Assembly (NCBI GenBank): GCA_021773355.1
Contig: JAJFKE010000026.1
Coordinates: 1-50,357 of the forward strand
Direction of reading: 5' to 3'
Source of the DNA: Gammaproteobacteria bacterium
GTDB lineage: Bacteria > Pseudomonadota > Gammaproteobacteria > Pseudomonadales > Pseudohongiellaceae
Length of the DNA: 50,357 nt
Within the stretch, counting starts at the first letter, position 1; every line of letters begins with the position of its first letter. This document shows positions 1 to 9,056 of the stretch, one piece after another. A program made the position numbers and the translations under genes. Below the pieces are notes generated by a model. The model saw only the letters and a program-made list of their open reading frames with translations. It was not told the origin of the DNA and did not search any database.

Positions 1-1
1 T

Positions 2-145
2 GTTGAGATGGTAATGCCGGGTGACAACGTGAACATGGTTGTGACTTTAATAAACCCGATTGCGATGGATGAAGGTCTGCGCTTTGCTATCCGTGAGGGT
101 GGACGTACAGTAGGCGCGGGCGTTGTAGTCAAGATCTTCGAGTAA
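2..145 (+). CDS. tuf: Elongation factor Tu, C-terminal end (partial)
   Basis: The first 48 codons of the window read as the last 47 residues of EF-Tu, from [12 protein letters not shown] through the hallmark [12 protein letters not shown] to the end KIFE. This is the C-terminal beta-barrel domain of the GTPase that carries aminoacyl-tRNA to the ribosome. The 5' part lies outside the window. Its place directly before the S10 operon fits the usual str-S10 order. A stem-loop follows the stop codon. Confidence 0.97.
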   Translation, partial: VEMVMPGDNVNMVVTLINPIAMDEGLRFAIREGGRTVGAGVVVKIFE

Positions 146-161
146 AATCGATAGCCCGATC

Positions 162-193
162 AAAGCCAGCCTTCCGAAAGGAACGCTGGCTTT
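162..193 (+). terminator. Terminator-like hairpin after tuf
   Basis: AAAGCCAGC (162-170) pairs perfectly with GCTGGCTTT (185-193). After one mismatch, TTCC pairs with GGAA around a GAAA tetraloop. The U-tract after it is short and interrupted (TTTGTTGT), so termination may be incomplete. Confidence 0.75.
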
Positions 194-216
194 GTTGTAT
201 ACAGGGAGTTTGTAGT

Positions 217-325
217 ATTGCCGTTGGCTGCGATTAAAGGCCGGTGCTGAGCGGGAAAAATGACTTTAGGCATTTTTTGGAGAGAAGGTACCCCGGAGGG
301 GCACAGGACTGCAGTCAACGGCAAT
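217..325. repeat. Hairpin module 1 of an inverted pair
   Basis: A 109-nt unit closed by ATTGCCGTTGGCTGC (217-231) and GCAGTCAACGGCAAT (311-325), which pair over 15 bp with one G-T wobble. The 79-nt body between the arms is about two thirds identical to the reverse complement of the 79-nt body of module 2 (414-492). Shared blocks include AAAGGCC, a TGAC...GGCAT block and ACCCC-n-GAGGGGC, which itself can form a 4-bp GC hairpin. I do not recognise it as a named element. Confidence 0.7.
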
Positions 326-396
326 GCTGCTAGCGCCGGGATATTGCAAAATTATTGATTTAGGGGGCAGCGGATTCTGACGGGCATCAGCTTGAA

Positions 397-509
397 GCTT
401 GGAATATCGCTGCAGACCGCGCCCCTCTGGGGTTCCCTCACTACACTCCATGCCCAAGGTCATTCCGTTTCACGCGGCGCTGGCCTTTGATTGCAGCGGA
501 ATTCCAAGC
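397..509. repeat. Hairpin module 2 of an inverted pair
   Basis: A 113-nt unit closed by GCTTGGAATATCGCTGC (397-413) and GCAGCGGAATTCCAAGC (493-509), which pair over 17 positions with one mismatch and one wobble. The body is an inverted, diverged copy of module 1, but most of the closing arm sequence is different. The arms have therefore changed while keeping complementarity. The minus-strand reading frame over this region (266-463) looks like a by-product. Confidence 0.7.
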
Positions 510-608
510 TCCAAACTGAACCCTGGTTTAGTAACTTGGATAAGTTGCTTGGAAATAGGTTGAAAACGCGGAAAGTCAGAGAAAAAGCGGCTTTCAGGCG
601 GTTATTCC

Positions 609-637
609 TTGACAGTAAAGGGTCAAAACCTTAAGAT
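609..637 (+). promoter_or_regulatory. Probable sigma-70 promoter of the S10 operon
   Basis: A perfect -35 box TTGACA (609-614), a 17-nt spacer and a -10 box TAAGAT (632-637, 4 of 6 consensus). Transcription would begin near 644, giving a leader of about 85 nt before rpsJ. Confidence 0.65.
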
Positions 638-681
638 TCGCATCCCTTATTTGGCGATTAATTAGTACTCGTCACAGAAAA

Positions 682-703
682 AAGCAGTAACTGCTTAATT
701 TTT
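682..703 (+). promoter_or_regulatory. Small attenuator-like hairpin in the rpsJ leader
   Basis: AAGCAG (682-687) and CTGCTT (691-696) form a 6-bp stem with a 3-nt loop, followed by AATTTTT (697-703). It lies in the predicted leader, about 25 nt before the rpsJ start. In E. coli the S10 leader is where L4 controls the operon. This hairpin is much smaller than that leader, so a regulatory role is inferred only from position. Confidence 0.4.
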
Positions 704-728
704 AAGTATTTTTTGGAGTTGTCAGTAG

Positions 729-1040
<312 letters not shown>

Positions 1041-1092
1041 TAGCTCCCTTACAGGGTGCTGAATAAAACAAGCTAAGAGTAAAACATAACCA

Positions 1093-1127
1093 GGCAAAGA
1101 GCATTCAGTCCTCTTTGCCCTTTTTTT
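1093..1127 (+). terminator. Rho-independent terminator between rpsJ and rplC
   Basis: GGCAAAGAG (1093-1101) pairs perfectly with CTCTTTGCC (1111-1119) around a 9-nt loop, followed by C and seven T residues (1121-1127). This is a textbook intrinsic terminator or attenuator inside what is normally a continuous operon. Confidence 0.85.
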
Positions 1128-1234
1128 AAGTTTTGGCGCACTGATATTTCTGCCACCCAACGCGGTGGCAAACATAGTGTAACGCGTCAGCGGCCATAGC
1201 GGGTTTAGCCCCTTGCACGATGAGGTTTATTAAA
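1128..1234 (+). promoter_or_regulatory. Structured leader before rplC
   Basis: About 107 nt separate the terminator from the rplC start. They contain a perfect 7-bp hairpin, TGCCACC (1151-1157) with GGTGGCA (1164-1170), and a GGG-TTTAG-CCC fold before the ribosome site. No convincing -35/-10 pair was seen. It may be the regulatory leader for the genes downstream, displaced from its E. coli position in front of rpsJ; that is an inference. Confidence 0.4.
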
Positions 1235-1873
1235 ATGTCGATTGGTTTAGTCGGTAGAAAAAGCGGTATGACCCGCGTTTTCACTGAAGAAGGCACATCT
1301 GTCCCTGTTACAGTTGTAGAAGTACAACCGAACCGGGTCACACAAATAAAGACTCCCGATGTAGACGGCTATAGCGCTATTCAGGTTACTACTGGATCGC
1401 GTCGCGCTTCGCGTGTGACAAAATCTATGGCGGGTCATTTTGCCAAGGCAAGCACGGAAGCGGGTTCCGGTCTCTGGGAATTTCGCATAGAAGATACGGC
1501 TGAGATCGCTATGGGTAGCGAAATCAAAGTCGATCAATTCGAAGTTGGCCAGATGGTGGATGTTACTGGCACATCGAAGGGTAAAGGCTTTCAGGGTGGT
1601 GTTAAACGACATAATTTCCAAATGCAGGACGCTACTCACGGTAACTCTCTTTCTCACCGTGCTCCTGGTTCGATCGGCCAATGTCAGACTCCAGGTAGAG
1701 TATGGAAAGGTAAGAAGATGGCAGGTCAAATGGGTAATGTAAGGAAAACGACCCAGTCTTTAGAAGTGATAAGAGTCGATATTGAAAATAATCTACTTCT
1801 TATTAAAGGTGCACTGCCAGGTGCCACCGGTTCAAATGTAATAGTTCGTCCAGCCATCAAGGCAAAGGGGTAA
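1235..1873 (+). CDS. rplC: 50S ribosomal protein L3
   Basis: The 212-residue product starts [15 protein letters not shown] and contains [18 protein letters not shown], the loop that reaches the peptidyl transferase centre and holds the glutamine that PrmB methylates in E. coli (GSIGQ-x-Q). L3 is an early assembly protein of the 50S subunit. I place the start at the ATG at 1235 because a GAGG site lies about 10 nt upstream and the family begins M-x-GLVG. An in-frame ATG at 1220 would add five untypical residues and overlap the ribosome site. Confidence 0.97.
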   Translation: MSIGLVGRKSGMTRVFTEEGTSVPVTVVEVQPNRVTQIKTPDVDGYSAIQVTTGSRRASRVTKSMAGHFAKASTEAGSGLWEFRIEDTAEIAMGSEIKVDQFEVGQMVDVTGTSKGKGFQGGVKRHNFQMQDATHGNSLSHRAPGSIGQCQTPGRVWKGKKMAGQMGNVRKTTQSLEVIRVDIENNLLLIKGALPGATGSNVIVRPAIKAKG

Positions 1874-1876
1874 GCA

Positions 1877-2497
1877 ATGGAATTAAGTCTTGCGTTGCCC
1901 GGCAAGAAGACGGGCAAAGAAAAAATTTCACTTTCAGACGAGTCTTTCGACAAGGCCTATAACGAGCCTTTGGTGCATCAGACTGTTGTAACTTATTTGG
2001 CCGGTGCCAGACAGGGTTCGGTTCAGCAAAAAACTCGTTCGGAAGTTCGTGGAGGTGGTCGTAAGCCTTGGCGTCAAAAAGGTACTGGCCGAGCGCGAGC
2101 CGGAACCATTAGGTCTCCGATCTGGCGTGGTGGTGGTGTTACCTTTGCTGCACGTCCTCAAGATCACAGTAAGAAACTAAATAAGAAAATGTATCGCGGC
2201 GCGATGCAATGCATTCTGTCAGAGCTTATCCGCCAAGACAGGCTGTTTGCCGTTAACGAATTTGCACTGGATTCACATAAGACTCAGGCATTGGTTAGCA
2301 AGCTGAAAGAATTTGAATTAGATAACGTCCTCATCATTTCCGATCAAGTAGAAAAGAACCTGTATCTTGCCGCAAGGAACCTGCACAAGGTTGATGTGCT
2401 GGATGTTGCCGGTTTGGATCCTGTAAGTTTGATCGGTTTTGAAAATGTGCTGATAACCGTCTCCGCACTTAAGAAAGTAGAGGAGATGTTGTCATGA
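1877..2497 (+). CDS. rplD: 50S ribosomal protein L4
   Basis: A 206-residue L4 with the conserved extended loop [19 protein letters not shown] (around residues 58-76) that lines the peptide exit tunnel, followed by [10 protein letters not shown]. In E. coli L4 is also the autogenous repressor of the S10 operon, acting on its leader. That makes the unusual leader between rpsJ and rplC relevant. The start is 3 nt after rplC, and the stop overlaps the rplW start by 4 nt, so the two are probably translationally coupled. Confidence 0.97.
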   Translation: MELSLALPGKKTGKEKISLSDESFDKAYNEPLVHQTVVTYLAGARQGSVQQKTRSEVRGGGRKPWRQKGTGRARAGTIRSPIWRGGGVTFAARPQDHSKKLNKKMYRGAMQCILSELIRQDRLFAVNEFALDSHKTQALVSKLKEFELDNVLIISDQVEKNLYLAARNLHKVDVLDVAGLDPVSLIGFENVLITVSALKKVEEMLS

Positions 2498-2793
2498 ACG
2501 TCGAAAGAATCTACTCAGTAATCCTTGGACCACACGTTTCTGAAAAAACCACTTTAATGGGTGAGTTGAATAATCAGTATGCGTTCAAGGTTACAACTGA
2601 TGCTACAAAATCAGAAATCAAGACAGCGGTAGAGACAATTTTCAAAGTTGTCGTTGCTGACTTGCAAGTGCTAGTCGTAAAGGGAAAAACCAAGCGTACA
2701 GCAAAGGGAAAAATTAGACGTCGCTCAGATTGGAAGAAAGCGTATGTCAGACTTGAAGCGGGTCATGAAATTGACTTTGCGGACATCGGGTAA
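2494..2793 (+). CDS. rplW: 50S ribosomal protein L23
   Basis: The 99-residue length matches E. coli L23 (100). The N-terminal [15 protein letters not shown] and the basic loop [20 protein letters not shown] are characteristic. L23 sits at the tunnel exit and docks trigger factor and SRP. The ATG overlaps the rplD stop (ATGA arrangement), which supports this start. Confidence 0.97.
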   Translation: MNVERIYSVILGPHVSEKTTLMGELNNQYAFKVTTDATKSEIKTAVETIFKVVVADLQVLVVKGKTKRTAKGKIRRRSDWKKAYVRLEAGHEIDFADIG

Positions 2794-2804
2794 AGGGGTA
2801 AGTC

Positions 2805-3635
2805 ATGCCAGTAGTTAAGTGTAAACCTACTTCTCCTGGACGTCGTTTCGTCGTCAAGGTTGTTCATCCCGATTTGCATAAGGGCGAGCCCTATGCGCCG
2901 CTGACTGTTGCCAAACCGAAGACCGGTGGTAGAAACAACAAAGGTCGTATCACCACACGTCACATTGGTGGTGGGCACAAACAAAAATACCGAATTATCG
3001 ATTTCAAGCGCAATAAAGATGGCATTGAAGCGAAAGTAGAGCGTCTGGAATATGATCCAAACCGTTCCGCAAATATAGCTCTGCTGCTTTATGCAGACGG
3101 TGAACGCAGGTACATCATCGCCCCAGGAAAAATTAAGACAGGCGACGTAGTTATGTCTGGCGAAGAAGCAGCAATTAAGGTTGGCAACTGCTTGCCGCTT
3201 AGAAACATACCTCTTGGTAGCACGGTGCATTGCTGTGAAATGAAACCTGGCAAAGGTGCGCAGATTGCACGTAGTGCCGGAACTTCTTTGCAGTTAGTTG
3301 CAAGAGAAGGCAATTACGCGACTGTACGACTGCGCTCAGGCGAAATGCGCAAGGTATTGAGTGACTGCCGTGCGACTCTTGGTGAGGTGTCAAATTCTGA
3401 GCATTCCCTGAGATCGCTCGGTAAAGCCGGTGCCAAACGATGGAGAGGCGTAAGACCGACGGTACGTGGAGTTGCCATGAACCCGGTTGATCACCCACAC
3501 GGTGGTGGAGAGGGCAGAACTTCCGGTGGTCGTCACCCTGTTTCTCCTTGGGGTACGCCGACTAAGGGATATAAAACCAGAACCAATAAGCGTACGAGTG
3601 ACATGATTGTTCGTCGCAGAAATTCAAGCCGTTAA
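2805..3635 (+). CDS. rplB: 50S ribosomal protein L2
   Basis: A 276-residue L2 with the RNA-binding core ([17 protein letters not shown] near residue 48) and the C-terminal [15 protein letters not shown] block, which contains the histidine important for peptidyl transferase activity. L2 is one of the largest and most conserved 50S proteins and bridges to the 30S subunit. A good AGGGGT ribosome site precedes the ATG. The next gene follows after 23 nt. Confidence 0.98.
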   Translation: MPVVKCKPTSPGRRFVVKVVHPDLHKGEPYAPLTVAKPKTGGRNNKGRITTRHIGGGHKQKYRIIDFKRNKDGIEAKVERLEYDPNRSANIALLLYADGERRYIIAPGKIKTGDVVMSGEEAAIKVGNCLPLRNIPLGSTVHCCEMKPGKGAQIARSAGTSLQLVAREGNYATVRLRSGEMRKVLSDCRATLGEVSNSEHSLRSLGKAGAKRWRGVRPTVRGVAMNPVDHPHGGGEGRTSGGRHPVSPWGTPTKGYKTRTNKRTSDMIVRRRNSSR

Positions 3636-3658
3636 GGCTTCAGTAGAGGTATTTACTA

Positions 3659-3931
3659 GTGCCACGTTCACTAAAAAAAGGTCCTTTCATCGATCTTCAC
3701 TTGATGAAGAAAGTACAGACCGCATCAGAGAATAACGACAAGCGTCCAATTAAGACGTGGTCGCGACGTTCAATGGTTTCTCCAGACATGATTGGTTTGA
3801 CCATCGCTGTCCACAACGGACGACAGCACGTGCCAGTCTTTATTAGTGAAGATATGGTTGGTCACAAGTTAGGTGAGTTCTCAACGACTCGCACTTATCG
3901 CGGCCACTCCGCCGATAAGAAGGCACGGTAA
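3659..3931 (+). CDS. rpsS: 30S ribosomal protein S19
   Basis: The 90-residue product begins [18 protein letters not shown] and contains [22 protein letters not shown], both S19 hallmarks. S19 is in the 30S head next to S13. The start is GTG, chosen because the family starts M-P-R-S-L and an AGAGG site lies about 10 nt upstream. Confidence 0.97.
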   Translation: MPRSLKKGPFIDLHLMKKVQTASENNDKRPIKTWSRRSMVSPDMIGLTIAVHNGRQHVPVFISEDMVGHKLGEFSTTRTYRGHSADKKAR

Positions 3932-3944
3932 TTAGGGGTCTGTG

Positions 3945-4277
3945 ATGGAAGTTAGAGCAAGATTAAAAGGCGCACGTCTCTCGGCTCAAAAAGCCCGACT
4001 TGTAGCCGATCAGATACGTGGCAAAGCGGTGGAAGAAGCTTTGTTGGTATTGTCGTATAGCCCTAAAAAAGGCGCCGCAATCATCAAGAAGGTCTTGAAT
4101 TCAGCAATTGCCAATGCGGAGCACAATGAAGGTGCTGACGTAGATGAATTAAAAGTATCAACGATTTGTGTTGATGAAGGCATGACGATGAAACGCATTA
4201 TGCCAAGAGCAAAGGGTCGCGCTGATCGAATTCTCAAGCGTTCATGTCACATAACAATCACAGTCGCAGATAGCTAG
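3945..4277 (+). CDS. rplV: 50S ribosomal protein L22
   Basis: The 110-residue product equals E. coli L22 in length and ends [21 protein letters not shown]. The loop [23 protein letters not shown] region (here [17 protein letters not shown]) extends into the exit tunnel near the erythromycin site. An in-frame GTG immediately before the ATG at 3945 would add one methionine; ATG is preferred because of the AGGGGT site upstream and the family start. Confidence 0.96.
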   Translation: MEVRARLKGARLSAQKARLVADQIRGKAVEEALLVLSYSPKKGAAIIKKVLNSAIANAEHNEGADVDELKVSTICVDEGMTMKRIMPRAKGRADRILKRSCHITITVADS

Positions 4278-4286
4278 GAGTATCGG

Positions 4287-4955
4287 ATGGGTCAAAAAGT
4301 ACATCCAACTGGAATTCGACTTGGCATAGTCAAGAAGCACACTTCTGTGTGGTATGCCGAGGGAAAAGAGTACGGAGATAACTTGCTTGTAGATCTTCAG
4401 GTTAGAGATTTCATCAAGAAGAAGTTAGCCAGCGCGTCTGTATCCAGAGTAGACATAGAGCGACCAGCACAAACAGCCAAAATTTCGATTCACACTGCGC
4501 GACCAGGAATCGTAATTGGTAAGAAAGGCGAAGACGTTGAATCACTGCGTAGCATCCTGACTGCGAAGATGGGCGTTCCTGTGCAGATCAACATAGAAGA
4601 AATTCGCAAGCCTGATCTGGACGCTCAATTGGTGGCAGATGGTGTCGCTTCACAACTAGAGCGTCGCGTTATGTTTAGACGTGCTATGAAGCGTGCTGTA
4701 CAGAACGCAATGCGACAGGGTGCGGAAGGCATCAAGATACAGGTAGGTGGACGTTTAGGTGGAGCAGAAATTGCGCGTTCAGAATGGTATAGAGAAGGTC
4801 GAGTGCCATTGCATACACTTAGAGCAGACATCGATTACGCAACTGCTGAAGCAAGCACTACATATGGTTTGATCGGCGTAAAAGTTTGGATATTTAAAGG
4901 TGAGGTGTTGGATTTGGATGAGGCGATTGTGCCTGCTCCTGTTAAGTCCAGCTAG
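4287..4955 (+). CDS. rpsC: 30S ribosomal protein S3
   Basis: A 222-residue S3, slightly shorter than the 233 of E. coli. It begins [15 protein letters not shown] and has the KH-domain signature [13 protein letters not shown] (about residues 73-85), then the C-terminal S3 domain with [19 protein letters not shown]3 helps form the mRNA entry channel. A strong AGGAG site lies 6-7 nt before the ATG. Confidence 0.97.
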   Translation: MGQKVHPTGIRLGIVKKHTSVWYAEGKEYGDNLLVDLQVRDFIKKKLASASVSRVDIERPAQTAKISIHTARPGIVIGKKGEDVESLRSILTAKMGVPVQINIEEIRKPDLDAQLVADGVASQLERRVMFRRAMKRAVQNAMRQGAEGIKIQVGGRLGGAEIARSEWYREGRVPLHTLRADIDYATAEASTTYGLIGVKVWIFKGEVLDLDEAIVPAPVKSS

Positions 4956-4966
4956 GGGAAAGAGAC

Positions 4967-5380
4967 GTGTTACAACCAAAGCGTACAAAATTTCGCAAAA
5001 TGATGAAGGGTCGTAATCGTGGTCTTTCACATCGTGGCAGCAATGTAGATTTTGGTGAATACGGTTTGAAAGCTGTTTCACGCGGAAGATTAACTGCGCG
5101 CCAGATTGAAGCTGCTCGACGAGCAATGACTAGACACGTAAAACGTGGTGGAAAGATCTGGATACGAGTATTTCCTGATAAGCCAATTACTCAGAAGCCA
5201 CTGGAAGTTAGACAAGGTAAGGGAAAAGGCAGTGTCGAATACTGGGTAGCTCAAATTCAACCCGGTAGAATTATGTTTGAAATGGAAGGTGTTGATGAAA
5301 AATTGGCTCGAGAAGCCTTTAGTTTGGCCGCTGCCAAATTGCCTTTCGAGACCATCTTCGTTAAGCGGACGGTAATGTAA
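4967..5380 (+). CDS. rplP: 50S ribosomal protein L16
   Basis: This 137-residue protein starts [18 protein letters not shown] and carries [24 protein letters not shown], the arginine-rich face of L16 that contacts the A-site tRNA region. The start is GTG at 4967 with GGGGAAAG upstream. Its stop codon shares one base with the rpmC ATG (TAATG). Confidence 0.97.
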   Translation: MLQPKRTKFRKMMKGRNRGLSHRGSNVDFGEYGLKAVSRGRLTARQIEAARRAMTRHVKRGGKIWIRVFPDKPITQKPLEVRQGKGKGSVEYWVAQIQPGRIMFEMEGVDEKLAREAFSLAAAKLPFETIFVKRTVM

Positions 5381-5577
5381 TGAAAGCCAGTGAATTGAGA
5401 GATAAATCAGTAGAGGAATTGCAATCGCAATTGCAGGATCTCTATAAAGACCAGTTTAATTACCGTATGCAGAATGGTACGGGACAGTTGGGCCAGGTCC
5501 ACCTGATTGGTGCTGTTCGCAGGGATATTTCCCGAGTCAAAACTATTATTACCGAAAAACAGAGAAGTGGATCATAG
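5380..5577 (+). CDS. rpmC: 50S ribosomal protein L29
   Basis: A 65-residue, two-helix L29 starting [18 protein letters not shown] and ending with the conserved [18 protein letters not shown]. It sits beside L23 at the exit-tunnel rim. The one-base overlap with rplP and the 2-nt gap to rpsQ indicate coupled translation. Confidence 0.96.
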   Translation: MKASELRDKSVEELQSQLQDLYKDQFNYRMQNGTGQLGQVHLIGAVRRDISRVKTIITEKQRSGS

Positions 5578-5579
5578 AT

Positions 5580-5855
5580 ATGTCGGCTACTGAGAACCAA
5601 GAGAAAAGTGCTCGTACTACTTCTGGCAAGGTAATCAGCAACAAAATGGACAAGTCCATTGTTGTACTGGTTGAGCGACGAGTAACACACCCGGTGTATG
5701 GCAAGATCATCAAACGATCTACCAAAATCCATGCACACGACGCTAACAACGAGTGTTTGCCGGGTGATGAAGTGACAATAAAAGAAGTGCGTCCTCTGTC
5801 TAAAACCAAGTCTTGGTCTTTAGTTTCTATAGATGGTCGGGCCACGCAAGTTTAA
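5580..5855 (+). CDS. rpsQ: 30S ribosomal protein S17
   Basis: The 91-residue product contains the OB-fold core [26 protein letters not shown] region (residues about 17-38) and [19 protein letters not shown]17 is a primary 16S rRNA binding protein. It is about seven residues longer than E. coli S17 at the N-terminus ([13 protein letters not shown]). The start 2 nt after rpmC is the only ATG ahead of the core. Confidence 0.96.
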   Translation: MSATENQEKSARTTSGKVISNKMDKSIVVLVERRVTHPVYGKIIKRSTKIHAHDANNECLPGDEVTIKEVRPLSKTKSWSLVSIDGRATQV

Positions 5856-5912
5856 ATAGTAGTTAGCTTAGGAATTTGCATTCGATGACCGGATGCTTGG
5901 TGGAGTGAATCG

Positions 5913-6281
5913 ATGATTCAAGTGCAGTCATACTTAGATGTCGCGGACAACAGCGGCGCTAGACGCGTAATGTGTATCAAGGTATTGGGCGGGTCCCATC
6001 GCCGTTACGCTCGCATTGGCGACATTATTAAAGTTACCGTAAAAGAAGCAATTCCTCGCGGCAAGGTAAAGAAGGGCCAGGTTTTGACTGCTTTGGTAGT
6101 ACGCACCAAAAAAGGTGTCAGACGTGGTGATGGATCACAAATTCGGTTCGATGATAATGCGGCGATCTTATTGAACGCTCAGCATGCACCGATCGGCACA
6201 CGTGTGTTTGGTCCGGTAACACGAGAACTGCGAACTGAAAAGTTCATGCGAATTATTTCATTGGCGCCAGAAGTACTTTAG
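5913..6281 (+). CDS. rplN: 50S ribosomal protein L14
   Basis: A 122-residue L14 starting [21 protein letters not shown] with the internal L14 signature [19 protein letters not shown]14 forms part of an intersubunit bridge and binds the silencing factor RsfS. The 57-nt gap before it contains the weak inverted repeat GCATTCGATGACCGGATGC (5878-5896). In E. coli the spc operon starts at this gene, so a promoter may lie here, but I did not see a clear one. Confidence 0.97.
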   Translation: MIQVQSYLDVADNSGARRVMCIKVLGGSHRRYARIGDIIKVTVKEAIPRGKVKKGQVLTALVVRTKKGVRRGDGSQIRFDDNAAILLNAQHAPIGTRVFGPVTRELRTEKFMRIISLAPEVL

Positions 6282-6321
6282 TCGCGTCAAAAGAATAGAG
6301 TTATAGAGGCAAGGGCAGGAA

Positions 6322-6636
6322 ATGCGCAAACTGAAACGTGATGATGAAGTGATAGTAATCACTGGCAAAGACAAGGGTAAACGCGGGACAGTTGCCCGTC
6401 TTGTTGGTACGGACCGTGTAATTGTCCATGGTGTGAATATGGTTAAGCGACACACCAAGCCAAATCCGAACGCGGGCCAGCCCGGTGGAATAGTTGAGAA
6501 AGAGGCTGCGTTGAGTATTTCAAACGTCGCTATTTTTAATCCTGAGACTAACAAGGCAGATCGAGTTGGAATTCAGGTGCTTGAAGATGGCGCTAAGAAG
6601 CGCGTATTCAAGTCAAACGGTCAAGAAATAGATTAA
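6322..6636 (+). CDS. rplX: 50S ribosomal protein L24
   Basis: The 104-residue length equals E. coli L24. The KOW motif region [20 protein letters not shown] (residues about 6-25) is followed by [20 protein letters not shown]24 is an assembly initiator of the 50S subunit. A GGCAGGA site precedes the ATG. Confidence 0.97.
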   Translation: MRKLKRDDEVIVITGKDKGKRGTVARLVGTDRVIVHGVNMVKRHTKPNPNAGQPGGIVEKEAALSISNVAIFNPETNKADRVGIQVLEDGAKKRVFKSNGQEID

Positions 6637-6655
6637 TAACGGTAGGTTGCCTAGC

Positions 6656-7363
6656 ATGGCTCAGTTAAGAGAGTTTTATAAAAAAGAAGTAATACCAGCT
6701 CTAACCGAACAGTTCGGTTATGACAATCCTATGCGCGTGCCTAAAGTTACTAAGGTTGTGCTCAATATGGGTGTTGGTGAAGCATTGACTGACAAGAAGA
6801 TTCTTGAGAATGCAGCTAACGATCTGACGCAGATTAGTGGGCAGAAAGTTGTAGTTACCAAAGCTCGTAAATCTATCGCTGGATTCAAGGTACGTGAAGG
6901 CTGGCCCGTTGGTTGTAAGGTAACCCTTCGTGGTGAACGTATGTATGACTTCCTGGACAGGCTGGTTGGCATAGCGATACCTCGTATTAGAGATTTCCGA
7001 GGTCTAAGCCCGAAGTCATTCGACGGTCGTGGAAATTTTGCCATGGGTGTGACTGAGCAGATTATTTTTCCGGAGATTGACTACGATAAGATCGATACCC
7101 TGCGTGGTCTGGATATCGCTATTACAACTAGCGCGGTAACTGATGATGAAGGTCGAGCGCTGCTTACCGCTTTGAAATTTCCGTTTAGAGGATCCGTGCC
7201 TTCCGCTGACGCTGCGCCAGCTGAAGAAACTGGAGTTGAAGATACTGTAGTTGAAGAGACAGCGGCGGCTCCAGAAGCGCCTGTCATCGAAGAAGTAGTC
7301 GCAGAAGAAACACCGGCAGCAGCAGAAGATGCAGCTGCACCTGATGAGGAAAAGGACTCTTAA
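6656..7363 (+). CDS. rplE: 50S ribosomal protein L5 with a long acidic C-terminal tail
   Basis: Residues 1 to about 180 are a normal L5, including GISQK-type [39 protein letters not shown] and [18 protein letters not shown]5 binds 5S rRNA and P-site tRNA. After FPFRG, where E. coli L5 ends near residue 179, the frame continues for about 54 residues rich in Glu, Ala, Val and Pro (for example [17 protein letters not shown]). The tail looks disordered and acidic. I use the ATG at 6656 (family start [12 protein letters not shown]); a TTG nine bases upstream is less likely. Confidence 0.96.
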   Translation: MAQLREFYKKEVIPALTEQFGYDNPMRVPKVTKVVLNMGVGEALTDKKILENAANDLTQISGQKVVVTKARKSIAGFKVREGWPVGCKVTLRGERMYDFLDRLVGIAIPRIRDFRGLSPKSFDGRGNFAMGVTEQIIFPEIDYDKIDTLRGLDIAITTSAVTDDEGRALLTALKFPFRGSVPSADAAPAEETGVEDTVVEETAAAPEAPVIEEVVAEETPAAAEDAAAPDEEKDS

Positions 7364-7365
7364 TA

Positions 7366-7671
7366 ATGGCTAAGACTTCAATGATAGCTAGAGAGAACAA
7401 ACGCACCAAGAAGGTAGAGCAATTTGCCGCCAAACGTGCAGCAATAAAAGCTGTTCTTAAAGACGTTAATGCTAGTGATGAAGAAAAGTGGGATGCACAG
7501 GTTAAGCTGCAAAAGCTACCTCGTGATTCTAGCCCTGTTCGTCAACGCAGAAGATGTCGAATTACAGGTAGGCCTCACGGTGTATATCGTAAATTTGGTT
7601 TATGTCGAAATAAATTGCGCGAAGCAGCAATGCGCGGCGATGTGCCTGGTTTAACCAAGGCAAGCTGGTAG
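7366..7671 (+). CDS. rpsN: 30S ribosomal protein S14 (zinc-free type)
   Basis: The 101-residue protein is the long form of S14. It ends [27 protein letters not shown] and has the [19 protein letters not shown] core. The paired CxxC motifs of the zinc-binding short form are absent. S14 is in the 30S head. The gene starts 2 nt after rplE. Confidence 0.97.
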   Translation: MAKTSMIARENKRTKKVEQFAAKRAAIKAVLKDVNASDEEKWDAQVKLQKLPRDSSPVRQRRRCRITGRPHGVYRKFGLCRNKLREAAMRGDVPGLTKASW

Positions 7672-7684
7672 TCGGAGAAGAAAC

Positions 7685-8080
7685 ATGAGTATGTCAGATC
7701 CAATAGCAGATTTCCTAACGCGCATTCGTAATGCGCAAATGGCGAAGCTGCCAACGATTGTTTGCCCTTCTTCGAAGATTAAGGTCGCAATCGCTAGAGT
7801 ATTACAAGATGAAGGTTATATAGTCGGCTATAGCGTTGATGAAAATGGCGGTAAGCCAAATATTAACGTTGAACTGAAATATTTTCAGGGAAAGGCAGTA
7901 ATTGAAGAAATTAAGCGTGCAAGCCGACCAGGTCTGCGTAGCTATAAAGGTAAGGAAGATTTGCCTAAGGTTCGAGCCGGTTTGGGGATATCTATAATAT
8001 CCACTAACAAAGGCCTGATGACTGAGACACAAGCACGTGCGGCCGGTATCGGTGGCGAGATTCTTTGTACAGTTTTCTAA
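7685..8080 (+). CDS. rpsH: 30S ribosomal protein S8
   Basis: A 131-residue S8 that begins [18 protein letters not shown], like E. coli MSMQDPIADMLTRIRNGQ, and ends with the signature [15 protein letters not shown]...[10 protein letters not shown]8 binds helix 21 of 16S rRNA and is the translational repressor of the spc operon in E. coli. A CGGAGAAG ribosome site supports the first ATG. Confidence 0.97.
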   Translation: MSMSDPIADFLTRIRNAQMAKLPTIVCPSSKIKVAIARVLQDEGYIVGYSVDENGGKPNINVELKYFQGKAVIEEIKRASRPGLRSYKGKEDLPKVRAGLGISIISTNKGLMTETQARAAGIGGEILCTVF

Positions 8081-8149
8081 TTGGTGTTGATACTCGATCT
8101 TGTAATTTCTCTTGAAACCAAGAGCCAGGATCCAGAATAGAGCAATATT

Positions 8150-8683
8150 ATGTCCAGAGTAGCAAATAGCCCGGTAGAAATACCCAAAGGCGTAGAAACA
8201 AACCTTAGTGACTCCGAAATTTCGGTGAAAGGCAGCAAGGGAAATTTGAACTTGGTGTTACACAGCTCTGTTGCGGTCGCACAAGACGGAGAGGTTCTAA
8301 ACATCTCTGCCAAAGATGAATCCCGACAAGCTAACTCATTGGCCGGAACTTTCCGCTCTCTTATTAACAACATGGTTGTTGGTGTTAGCCAGGGCTTTGA
8401 GAAGAAATTAGAGCTTCAGGGCGTTGGTTATAGAGCCAAGGCTGAAGGTAAGAGAATTAATATAACTGTTGGATATTCACATCCGATTGACTATCAGTTA
8501 CCTGAAGGTGTTACAGCAGATACGCCTACTCAAACTGAAATTGTGATCTCCGGCGCGGACAAGCAGCTGGTAGGCCAAGTCGCCGCGGAAATCAGGGATT
8601 TTCGTCCACCTGAGCCTTATAAAGGTAAGGGAATTCGCTACGCTAATGAGCGTGTGTATAGAAAAGAAGCGAAGAAGAAATAA
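8150..8683 (+). CDS. rplF: 50S ribosomal protein L6
   Basis: The 177-residue length equals E. coli L6. Duplicated domains are visible, with the C-terminal signature [19 protein letters not shown]6 is near the factor-binding site of the 50S subunit. A 69-nt non-coding gap separates it from rpsH, larger than its neighbours; I saw no clear site there. Confidence 0.97.
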   Translation: MSRVANSPVEIPKGVETNLSDSEISVKGSKGNLNLVLHSSVAVAQDGEVLNISAKDESRQANSLAGTFRSLINNMVVGVSQGFEKKLELQGVGYRAKAEGKRINITVGYSHPIDYQLPEGVTADTPTQTEIVISGADKQLVGQVAAEIRDFRPPEPYKGKGIRYANERVYRKEAKKK

Positions 8684-8694
8684 GGCACAAAGTT

Positions 8695-9045
8695 ATGAGC
8701 GTTAAAAAAGTAGCTCGCATTAGGCGAGCAAAAAGAGCCCGAGCAAAGATTAGCGAATTACGCATGAATAGACTGTGTGTGTATCGCTCACCCAGACATA
8801 TTTATGCGCAGGTAATCTCGCCTTCTGGTGATCAAATTTTGGCCTCTGCATCTACTGTCGAAAAAGATGCACGTGGTGGAAAGACTGGCAATGTCGATGC
8901 AGCTGGCAAAGTCGGAAAATTAATCGCTGAACGAGCGAAGGCAGCAGGAATAGAGAAAGTCGCTTTCGATCGATCAGGTTATGCCTATCATGGCCGCGTA
9001 AAGGCATTAGCCGACGCAGCTCGTGAAGGCGGATTAGAATTTTAA
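8695..9045 (+). CDS. rplR: 50S ribosomal protein L18
   Basis: A 116-residue L18 with basic N-terminus ([17 protein letters not shown]) and the 5S rRNA binding core [18 protein letters not shown]. The C-terminus [26 protein letters not shown] is typical. L18 with L5 brings 5S rRNA into the 50S subunit. Confidence 0.97.
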   Translation: MSVKKVARIRRAKRARAKISELRMNRLCVYRSPRHIYAQVISPSGDQILASASTVEKDARGGKTGNVDAAGKVGKLIAERAKAAGIEKVAFDRSGYAYHGRVKALADAAREGGLEF

Positions 9046-9056
9046 GGGTTTGAACT

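Noticed and set aside
266..463. 65-codon minus-strand frame across the tuf-rpsJ gap
   Set aside because: It runs across both inverted hairpin modules, has no ribosome site and no protein motif; the repeat structure explains the open frame.
1247..1729. 160-codon minus-strand frame over rplC
   Set aside because: It is fully antisense to an essential, highly conserved gene and has no motif; typical shadow frame.
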